Positions 1-5,995 of a stretch of 7,370 bases of DNA are shown piece after piece. The DNA is from Planctomycetaceae bacterium (lineage in GTDB: Bacteria; Planctomycetota; Planctomycetia; Planctomycetales; Planctomycetaceae): the NCBI GenBank assembly GCA_947479075.1, contig CANJZR010000190.1, forward strand, positions 1 to 7,370. Reading direction: 5' to 3'. Below the pieces are notes generated by a model. That model had not been told where the DNA came from. It did no database searches and saw nothing but the letters and a program-made list of their open reading frames with translations. The first letter of the stretch is position 1, and every line of letters starts with the position of its first letter. The position numbers were made by a program, and so were the translations under genes.

Positions 1-995
1 CGACGATTCTTCAGCAGGGCCGTCCACTTGGCGGCGAAGAAGTCGGCGTAGTCAGGGCTCCGCAGCAACTCTTCAATCGCCTGGTCCCGCTTGTTCGGAT
101 CGTTGCTGGCCAGGAAGGCTTTTGTTTCTTCTTCGGTCGGGAGCCGACCACCGATGTCCAGTGACACGCGCCGCAAGAACGTCGCGTCATCACACAGAGG
201 CGACGGAGGAATACCGAGTTCCTTCAGGTTCGCGAAGACAAAATCATCCACGAAGTTCTTCGAGGGGGGGACGCTGTCGACCGCAGCTCCCAGTGGGATT
301 GCCGCGCTGAACACAGCCACCCGGCCTTGATAACGAACCATCACAGCTGCTTTGCCCGCGATGTCCGAGACTTTGACGAGTCCTTCGGTGTCGACATCAG
401 CCATCGCCTTGTCGTTGGATTCGAACAGAGCGGTGCTTGTCACATCTCGGACCGTGCCATCGGAGTAGTGGGCCAGAGCCTTAAGTTGTTCCTGGCCCAT
501 CGGCGGGACGGTGTTTCGCCCCGGCTGGACCTCAAATGAGACCAGCGTGGGCTCACTGGCCGCTCCGAAGGGCATGCCCTGTTCGATCCACTTGCGGATC
601 ACGGCATAACCGGCGGAATCCCGCTTCAGACGCACCCCGCCGCCGTGGGGCAGCTGGCCGCTGGCTTTCTTGAGGATCAGGCTCTGATCGGGGTTTGCAA
701 TCGACAGCCGTCGGCCACGATCAGCCTTTACCATATGTTCGTAGTCATCGCGCGGCTCCAGCCCCAGCAGCGACAGCTGGAACCCGTTCTGGCCACTGCC
801 CGCTTTGGCGTGACAGGCCCCAATACTGCAGCCCGCCTTGGTCAGCACCGGTTCCACGTCATTGGTGAAACTGAGCGGTGCATCGTCTGCACGGACCGCC
901 TGCGTGTGGGAGAGAAATCCCCAGAGTGCCAAGACCATCACCAGTCCGGAACCGAACCGTAATCGGTTCTGGACGTTGTGCTTAGGCAAAGTCAT
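1..995 (-). CDS. DUF1549-type planctomycete secreted protein with cytochrome-like motif, partial (C-terminus beyond the left edge)
   Basis: 331 codons are visible from an ATG at 995-993, and the frame stays open to the window edge. GGAG lies five bases before the start. Residues 1-36 look like a Sec signal peptide: basic start, hydrophobic core GLVMVLALWGFL, and a likely cut after AVRA. Residues 40-75 carry CSIGACH (C56, C61, H62), a CX4CH variant of the haem c motif, followed by GSGQNGFQLSLLGLEP, which is typical of this planctomycete family. Residues about 155-240 resemble a bacterial Ig-like (BIG2) domain, with HYSDGTVRDVTSTALFESND. DUF1549 begins near residue 247 (NFVDDFVFANLKELGIPP) and includes FLRRVSLDIGGRLPTEEE. 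Family members usually continue into a DUF1553 domain, so more than half of the protein is probably missing. Exported location is well supported. The molecular function is not established, and haem binding is only suggested by the motif. Confidence 0.9.
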   Translation of the reverse strand, partial: MTLPKHNVQNRLRFGSGLVMVLALWGFLSHTQAVRADDAPLSFTNDVEPVLTKAGCSIGACHAKAGSGQNGFQLSLLGLEPRDDYEHMVKADRGRRLSIANPDQSLILKKASGQLPHGGGVRLKRDSAGYAVIRKWIEQGMPFGAASEPTLVSFEVQPGRNTVPPMGQEQLKALAHYSDGTVRDVTSTALFESNDKAMADVDTEGLVKVSDIAGKAAVMVRYQGRVAVFSAAIPLGAAVDSVPPSKNFVDDFVFANLKELGIPPSPLCDDATFLRRVSLDIGGRLPTEEETKAFLASNDPNKRDQAIEELLRSPDYADFFAAKWTALLKNR

Positions 996-1124
996 CTCGT
1001 CTCCGCGCTGAACATCTTGATTCGCGATCCGATCCCCAACCAACCCGTTCATCTGTGGTGAGCATCAGATCCATCGGTCAAAGTTAATGTGTTGCAGGCA
1101 GAAATGTCAACGAGAAGAGGATAA

Positions 1125-1157
1125 ATGGCGAATGGCTGGTGGCTTATGGCGAATGGC
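1125..1157. repeat. Short tandem-like direct repeat, two copies of ATGGCGAATGGC
   Basis: ATGGCGAATGGC occurs at 1125-1136 and again at 1146-1157, a 21-base period. Each copy itself contains ATGGC/AATGGC sub-repeats, and the intervening TGGTGGCTT is related in composition. The pattern looks like a degenerate intergenic microsatellite. No function can be assigned. Confidence 0.7.
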
Positions 1158-1371
1158 CGGAGGGTGGCTGCTACGCAACAAGGCAGACACCAGCCTGTCA
1201 AGACACGCCGCGCCCGGATGACATCAACGAGCCCAGCTTGCCCAAGAGTGTCGTCCCTTGAAGCGGGAGGACGCTCCTGTTCGTACCATGAACGCTGGAA
1301 TGGTCGGAGTTCCAATCCAGTGGATAGAACTGGCTAAACGACCGTCTATTGAGCCTCTTGTTCCTTCGTCA

Positions 1372-1397
1372 CCCAGACGCCCAAAGCGGCGTCCGGG
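1372..1397. other. Strong intergenic hairpin
   Basis: CCCAGACGCC (1372-1381) pairs with GGCGTCCGGG (1388-1397) across a six-base loop, giving ten positions with one mismatch. No T-run follows on either strand, so it is not a canonical intrinsic terminator. It lies between two minus-strand genes and could be a terminator without a U tail, an mRNA end protector, or part of a larger repeat. Confidence 0.4.
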
Positions 1398-1457
1398 CCA
1401 CACACCAACTATAGATCTGGGGCCCCCTGGCGTGTTACAACAAAGCGGTTAGCAGTG

Positions 1458-1587
1458 TAGCCCAGGTTGCTTGCAACCTTTGGGGGCCGAAGGCCGTGGA
1501 CGCTTTTCGGGTGTTGCTCGACATCCGTGGACGAGTGCCTCCTTGCGGCTGCGCCACCCCTGTTTGCGAGCAAACAGGGCCACCCAA
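1458..1587. repeat. Structured intergenic element, possibly a dispersed planctomycete repeat
   Basis: The segment contains a series of short palindromes: AGGTTG-CTTG-CAACCT (1464-1479), GGCC-GAA-GGCC (1485-1495), CTCG...CGAG in 1518-1536, and CCCTGTTTG-CGAG-CAAACAGGG (1558-1579). It ends a few bases before the stop codon of the protease gene. No long terminal inverted repeats, target-site duplication or transposase is visible. The density of perfect small stems suggests an RNA-folding or palindromic repeat unit. That it is dispersed in the genome is inference and needs a genome-wide search. Confidence 0.4.
1558..1579 (-). terminator. Possible transcription end hairpin for the protease gene
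   Basis: A perfect 9-bp stem (1558-1566 with 1571-1579) and a four-base loop lie 14 bases beyond the minus-strand stop codon at 1594-1596. The position is right for a terminator, but the minus strand continues with GTGGCGCAGCCGC rather than a T-run. It may stop transcription poorly, act with Rho, or simply belong to the structured element around it. Confidence 0.3.
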
Positions 1588-1593
1588 CGAGCT

Positions 1594-4500
1594 TTATTTT
1601 GACTTCTCAACTGGTGTTTCTGCGGGGGGAGTGGGCTCCTTCTCTTCGGGTTTCGTGGGCTGGCGGTCGAAGATGAGAAGGGATCCGTTAAAGACGTTGC
1701 CCATTGTGGTGATGAAGCGGCCGTCGGGGCTGGCTGCGACTTTCGCCATTGAGTTGGCTTTCTGCCCGATCCTCAGTCTTTGAGTTTGAGTCATACTTTT
1801 GCCGTCGATGATATGGACCGCATTATCTCCCAATACAATGATCTCGTTGGACGACGAGCAGTAGGTCAAGTCCACGAGCGAATCTTCCAAGTTCACTTTC
1901 CTCGGGCTTTGTGTGCGATCCAATGCGTAGCTGTTCAGCGCCTCGCGTTCGAGTACAAACAGAGTCTTCCCGTCGGATGAAAAGGCCGCACCCTTGCAGA
2001 AACGATTCTCAAACAGAGAGAGGGATTCGTTGACGGCTTGACCATCGGTGATCGAGAATTGGACGACTTTGCCATCGCGGTGGACGAGTATTCCGCTCTT
2101 ACCATCCGCTGATGATCCGATTTCGAGTATGTGGCCTGAGAGGTTTCGAGGAATTGCAAATTTCTTCATACGATTCTCAAGGTTCCACACGGTCACCCCT
2201 TGCGCAAAACCACTAGTGACGACCGTTTTGTTGTCAGACAAAACGGCGATATTGTCGTTGACGCTCGTGGCGTCGCCAAATTTTCCACTCGCGACGCCAA
2301 AGTTACTGACCGGATGGAGAGCACCTGCGTCGTCAACTGCCCAGCAATGAATCCCCCCCACGTATTCAGCGATAAGCAGGAACTTTCCATTGGGGGAGTA
2401 GGTGGAAGCTTGCGGGCGGTGAAAATGGTTCTCCACGGATTTTGAATCGATCTCTTTGCCAGTGGCCAGATCGTAAATGTAAAGATTCGATTCAGAGTCG
2501 GTCACCGCACAGGACTTGCCCTGCGGTGAAACGGAGAGCGTGCTGTAATTGCCGGATTTCGATTCAATGAGCAGTTTCGCATCACTGTCTGGTTCAGGGG
2601 GAATCGGTTTGCCAGCGGTTAACTTACGTTTCTCCTGAGCTGCCTTTAATTCCTGGTGGCGTTTTATTGCAACTGCTTGAGCGGCCTTCTGTGCGTCGAG
2701 CTCTTCCTGGGACAGGCGATCGACTGTCTGCGTGAACGGGAATGAGAACGTTGTTCCCTCGATAGAGACCTTGAAAGTTCCCTTCAGCTGAGAGCTGATT
2801 GGCATGCCGCTGACATGGTCGAAGGTCCACAATCCTGTCCCAGTCAGGTGGATTTCCGGATCGCTGCCTTCGGTCATTTTAAGTTCGTAGTCCCGTTCGA
2901 CGGCGAGTTCCTGAGCTGTATTTGATTTGATATGAAACGTGTCAGTTTCCAACGCATTTTGGATCGAAGTGTCATGGGACTTTTGTTGTTCGGAGGGGGT
3001 CCTGAATCTTCTTCTCGGGTAGTCGAGCGTCAGATGCGAACGGCCAGGGATGAACTCTTCGTTGGAAAAGGGGAAGCCAAATGGATTGTTCGAGCGAGAC
3101 GGGGCGGGATGGTCATCCGCGCGGACTCGGCGCGTAATGGTGATTTCTCGCTGATTTGACCAGTCAGATTGTCCTGATTTGCTCAGCTCGATGAAGGGGA
3201 GCATCGGCAATCGCGTCATGATGATCGGAGCGAATGCTCCCTCGGTGACATTCAATGACTGTCCGAATTCCGTGAGCGTCAGAGACCCGTTGTCATCGGC
3301 TGAGTTTCCATGCAACCGTGCGCGGCTTTGAGCATCGTTGTAATGGACTTCCTTATTGGAATGATATTGGAAGACCAGCTGGGTTTGTTTCTCGGGGGCA
3401 ATCAGGACTTTGATGAACGCAACGGCTGGGGTCACCTTCTGGATCATCGCGGGCGTCTCCATCTCCGGCCCGCCTGATGATGTCGCAACTTCAATGCCCT
3501 GGCTCCGCAGCCAGGCGGTCAGGGCCGATGAAGGGATGCAGAACCCGATTTGTGATACAGAGATGCCAGAGAGTTTGGCGCTGGCGATGCCGACGACTTC
3601 TCCGCGGGTGTTGAAAACAGGTCCACCGCTGTTGCCTGGATTGATGGCTGCGTCGGTCTGAATCAGGCGCTGGCCGTCCTTCACAAAAACGCCGGAGACT
3701 GCACCCTGGGCGACCTTGATCCCCGTGCCCAGGACCTCGGACAGCGGAAATCCGATCACACGCAGAGGCTGGCCGAGTTGCAGCTGGTCGGAATTGGCGA
3801 TGGGGAGTGTGGGCAAAGTGCCAGACTGAATCTTGAGAGCTGCCACATCGAGTTGACTGTCCGAGGCCAGGACAGTGGCTGGATAGGTCTCGTCTCCGAG
3901 GACCACATCGATCCTTGTGGCTCCGTTCACCACATGGGCACTCGTAACAATCACACCATTCGATCCGACCACAAAGCCAGATCCGCTTCCCATGCGTTCG
4001 TCGGGCAACATGGATGAATCTTCGCCCACTCCAATGCTTTTCACGGTCAGGTTGCAGGCACCCGTCGTTTTCTCTTTGTTCCCGGCGAGATTGCTCTGGA
4101 TGGTGAATTTGTACTGATGATAGGAGTTCACTGCGGGGTGATATCTGGCCAGCGGTGGCTTCGGGGTTTGCTGCACTGGAGGAACTGCAGACACCTCAGA
4201 GGCGGTTTTGTCAGATGCAGCGGGAGAGGCAGATGACGGGGGCTGCTCGGCTGGCGGTTCACCAGTGGGTGGAACGGCTTGGCGGACGACTCCTTGAGCC
4301 GGAGCAGCAGTTGGTGGGAGAGTCGCTACGGCGGGGGCTGGCGCGGCTGGCTTATCTCCCATCGCATTGAGAATGACGACAATCGCTCCCGCAAAAAGTG
4401 CCCCAAACACCGCTCCCAGCAGCCAGCTGGGAATGGTGATGCCGGGTTTGGCAGGTGGGACAGATCGCCTGCGTGGGGCAATGTCTTCGAAATCACAGGA

Positions 4501-4716
4501 GATTTTGTCGAACTCCTTCCTGGACCGTCGAAGCAACTTTTTTCTCTCCGCTTGGGCAGGCATGGCTCCTGTCGGCAGCGATAGGTCCGCGATCGGCTCT
4601 TGGCGGGCGATCAGAGTTTTACACTTCGGACAGCTCGCGTCTGGCGGTATCGGTTCGTTGTCATTGAACTTTAATATCACGCCACACTCGGTGCACTGTA
4701 TCACTTGCTCACCCAT
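1594..4716 (-). CDS. Membrane-anchored trypsin-like (S1C/HtrA-type) serine protease with N-terminal zinc ribbon and C-terminal WD40-like propeller
   Basis: 1040 residues from the ATG at 4716. Residues 8-32 form a zinc ribbon (CTEC...CPKC). Residues 97-118 are one transmembrane helix after a basic stretch, so the ribbon should be cytoplasmic and the rest extracytoplasmic. A Pro/Ala-rich linker (about 122-188) leads to a trypsin-like domain (about 240-403) with a complete triad: H261 in TSAHVV, D290 in DSQLDVAALKI, S363 in NPGNSGGPV. No PDZ domain follows. Residues 404-667 are an unassigned beta-rich region ending in GTGLWTFDHVSGMPISSQLKG. A charged helix (about 668-700) precedes WD40-like repeats (about 713-1020) with motifs such as TYSPNGKFLLIAE and VAASPDGRFITTMG. 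The frame extends upstream to a GTG at 4815 with a good GGGAGAGGAG before it. I prefer 4716 because the zinc ribbon normally sits at the very N-terminus. Peptidase activity is well supported; the substrate is unknown. Confidence 0.92.
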   Translation of the reverse strand: MGEQVIQCTECGVILKFNDNEPIPPDASCPKCKTLIARQEPIADLSLPTGAMPAQAERKKLLRRSRKEFDKISCDFEDIAPRRRSVPPAKPGITIPSWLLGAVFGALFAGAIVVILNAMGDKPAAPAPAVATLPPTAAPAQGVVRQAVPPTGEPPAEQPPSSASPAASDKTASEVSAVPPVQQTPKPPLARYHPAVNSYHQYKFTIQSNLAGNKEKTTGACNLTVKSIGVGEDSSMLPDERMGSGSGFVVGSNGVIVTSAHVVNGATRIDVVLGDETYPATVLASDSQLDVAALKIQSGTLPTLPIANSDQLQLGQPLRVIGFPLSEVLGTGIKVAQGAVSGVFVKDGQRLIQTDAAINPGNSGGPVFNTRGEVVGIASAKLSGISVSQIGFCIPSSALTAWLRSQGIEVATSSGGPEMETPAMIQKVTPAVAFIKVLIAPEKQTQLVFQYHSNKEVHYNDAQSRARLHGNSADDNGSLTLTEFGQSLNVTEGAFAPIIMTRLPMLPFIELSKSGQSDWSNQREITITRRVRADDHPAPSRSNNPFGFPFSNEEFIPGRSHLTLDYPRRRFRTPSEQQKSHDTSIQNALETDTFHIKSNTAQELAVERDYELKMTEGSDPEIHLTGTGLWTFDHVSGMPISSQLKGTFKVSIEGTTFSFPFTQTVDRLSQEELDAQKAAQAVAIKRHQELKAAQEKRKLTAGKPIPPEPDSDAKLLIESKSGNYSTLSVSPQGKSCAVTDSESNLYIYDLATGKEIDSKSVENHFHRPQASTYSPNGKFLLIAEYVGGIHCWAVDDAGALHPVSNFGVASGKFGDATSVNDNIAVLSDNKTVVTSGFAQGVTVWNLENRMKKFAIPRNLSGHILEIGSSADGKSGILVHRDGKVVQFSITDGQAVNESLSLFENRFCKGAAFSSDGKTLFVLEREALNSYALDRTQSPRKVNLEDSLVDLTYCSSSNEIIVLGDNAVHIIDGKSMTQTQRLRIGQKANSMAKVAASPDGRFITTMGNVFNGSLLIFDRQPTKPEEKEPTPPAETPVEKSK

Positions 4717-4976
4717 GACGCCGGTTCCGAACGGAAAGAGAAGTGGCCGGTCGCCTATCCTAATATTTGAGTTGTGTGAACACCAACGAAATAGTCGTGA
4801 GTTGCTCAAAGTCACGCTCCTCTCCCGGCTCGACCTCCAACCTACTTCATAGGTTCACCCCGCCACTCTGCGGTATACAGGCTGACGTTTCGGGATGATC
4901 TTTCCGGCATTTCTTCAGTGATCTACACTCTTCCTCGACAGCGATTCGCCGGTAACTACTTGCAGGAATCCCTCAA
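4717..4976. promoter_or_regulatory. Divergent control region between the protease and lipoprotein genes
   Basis: The two genes are transcribed away from each other, so their promoters should lie here. On the minus strand TTGGTG (4786-4781) and TATTAG (4765-4760) are 15 bases apart. This weak -35/-10 pair would place transcription start just upstream of the ATG at 4716 and would exclude the GTG at 4815. No convincing sigma-70 pair is seen for the lipoprotein gene. No clear operator palindrome was found. Confidence 0.35.
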
Positions 4977-5465
4977 GTGCGATCATCAGGTAAGAGTTTC
5001 GGCGGCATCCAACTGATCCTGTGCCTCACATTGGCCGGTTGCGTCTCTTATTTGAAAACGCTGTCAGAGACCGCTCAGAGGGAATCCGAAGATCACTCCT
5101 CGAAACCAGTTCAAAGGCAAAGTGAAGAGAAAAAGGAGTCTGAGATCGACGCAGTGCTTATGCCGAAATGGGAGTGCGAGATACCCGATGCTCTATTAGG
5201 GAATCCCGATAGCTGCGTTGAAAATGCTGATCAGTGGTCGCAACTCTGGACTCGCTGGCAACCAGGCAAAGCTGTGCCTGATGTCGATTTTGAAACTTCG
5301 GTTGTGTTTGTAAGTGTCAATGATGCGGGAGATAAAAACAGTAGAGGCTATACCTTTTTCCGCAATCCAGATGGCACAATTCGGTCAGAGGTGTTGTCAA
5401 CGTGCGTCGGTTTTGACGACACAGATCGCTCGAAAATTCAGTTTCACATTTTGCAGAGAAATTGA
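4977..5465 (+). CDS. Predicted lipoprotein with PrcB-like C-terminal region
   Basis: 162 residues from a GTG start, with AGGA nine bases upstream. The N-terminus is a lipoprotein signal: basic RSSGK, hydrophobic IQLILCLTLAG, and lipobox LAGC with Cys22 as the lipidation site. A charged, low-complexity spacer (residues about 25-58) follows. From about residue 60 there is a small globular part: ENADQWSQLWTRW, then VPDVDFETSVVFVSV and GYTFFRNPDGTI. The order 'W..LW...vDF...vvfv' resembles the PrcB family (named for a protease-complex subunit) and small planctomycete proteins of similar layout. The protein ends in FHILQRN, where relatives usually run on for another strand, so it may be slightly truncated. 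Base composition is AT-richer than the downstream dehydrogenase. It is divergent from the protease gene. The gene is convincing; the family assignment is tentative and the function unknown. Confidence 0.8.
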   Translation: MRSSGKSFGGIQLILCLTLAGCVSYLKTLSETAQRESEDHSSKPVQRQSEEKKESEIDAVLMPKWECEIPDALLGNPDSCVENADQWSQLWTRWQPGKAVPDVDFETSVVFVSVNDAGDKNSRGYTFFRNPDGTIRSEVLSTCVGFDDTDRSKIQFHILQRN

Positions 5466-5605
5466 CTTTTAGCCGAATGTGAGAGTCGTTGTTCAATCGC
5501 TCGGGAGAATCAGTTCCGGAGAGTCATTTCGGACCGAGCTGTCGATCATCCTCTGAGAGCGGCAAGTCCCGCGTGAACCCAGCACCAGCGTTGTAAACAT
5601 CTCGA

Positions 5606-5757
5606 CAGCGAGCGTCGGGCGTGAGCCTGACGTGCCCCCGGAGCGACTACCCCTCACCCACAGCTGGGGTTCTCAAGCGACGGGACCTCGAGAAGCGGTA
5701 TGGTGCTCTACGCTCCCCGCCCGTCTGGCACGTCAGGCTCACGCCCGACGCTCGCTG
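5606..5757. repeat. Perfect 31-bp inverted repeat with 90-bp spacer
   Basis: The arm at 5606-5636 is the exact reverse complement of 5727-5757 over all 31 bases; pairing breaks immediately outside. Inside the spacer, GGAGCG (5640-5645) pairs with CGCTCC (5711-5716), which would extend the stem. Each arm is also a hairpin on its own: CGTCGGGC-GTGA-GCCTGACG (5613-5632), with one G-T wobble and a four-base GNRA-type loop. The spacer encodes no credible protein. The structure could be a MITE-like non-autonomous element, a palindromic intergenic repeat, or a bidirectional terminator lacking a T-run. No target-site duplication could be identified. Confidence 0.9.
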
Positions 5758-5908
5758 CACAATGACAGCAGGGCGACCCGTTGTCACATGATTTGCGATA
5801 TGTGTCGGCATCCTGATCCATGCGAGGCGACCGTGATCGATGGAGGTTGGAAGCGATTGGCTGTAGATTTCCGATAACACGCTGGCGAAGCTGAGTTTGG
5901 CGGATGGG

Positions 5909-5935
5909 CGTTCCCTAACTGGAGTTTGGGGAACG
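5909..5935 (+). promoter_or_regulatory. Hairpin in the likely leader of the dehydrogenase gene
   Basis: CGTTCCC (5909-5915) pairs perfectly with GGGAACG (5929-5935). The 13-base loop contains a further AAC-TGGA-GTT stem. It lies 60 bases before the preferred ATG. It could be a leader structure, an operator (the arms are dyad-symmetric) or chance. No T-run follows. Confidence 0.25.
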
Positions 5936-5995
5936 TAGTCGCAGTCGGTGTTGTTGGCCCCGGTTCATAGTCGTCTCTTGTTGCTGAGTTCTTTC

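Larger units (their letters stand above)
996..1593. other. Intergenic stretch without a convincing gene
   Basis: About 600 bases separate the start of the DUF1549 gene from the stop of the protease gene, both on the minus strand. The open frames here are short (100 codons or fewer), overlap one another on both strands, and have no recognisable domain or good ribosome binding site. The stretch holds a 12-bp direct repeat, a 10-bp hairpin and a structured element next to the protease stop, each listed separately. The last 100 bases or so (996-1100) must contain the leader and promoter of the DUF1549 gene. A TTGACC on the minus strand at 1081-1076 could be a -35 box, but no matching -10 box is seen at normal spacing. 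Confidence 0.6.
5466..5995. other. Intergenic stretch carrying a large inverted repeat
   Basis: No gene is supported between the lipoprotein stop and the dehydrogenase start. The open frames at 5632-5877 (plus) and 5647-5880 (minus) run through the inverted repeat and encode Arg/Pro/Ala-rich sequence of no recognisable family. Recognisable contents are the inverted repeat at 5606-5757 and a hairpin at 5909-5935. The promoter of the dehydrogenase gene probably lies between them; AT-rich patches such as 5865-5880 are present but no clear -35/-10 pair is seen. Confidence 0.6.

Noticed and set aside
1053..1081. Sigma-70 promoter for the DUF1549 gene beginning at TTGACC
   Set aside because: The base positions 17 downstream read CCACAG, which is not a -10 box.
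1285..1325. tRNA-like segment (GGAGTTCCAATCC resembles a T-arm)
   Set aside because: No matching acceptor, D or anticodon arms could be laid out around it, and the T-loop departs from TTCGA.
1049..1783. Several overlapping short open frames on both strands in and beside the 996-1593 gap
   Set aside because: They overlap each other, run through repeats and hairpins, and lack domains and good ribosome sites.
4367..4852. 161-codon plus-strand open frame
   Set aside because: It lies antisense to the zinc-ribbon and membrane-helix part of the protease gene, and its translation has no recognisable family.
5632..5880. Short open frames through the inverted repeat
   Set aside because: Their sequence is dictated by the palindromic arms; the translations are low-complexity Arg/Pro/Ala-rich.
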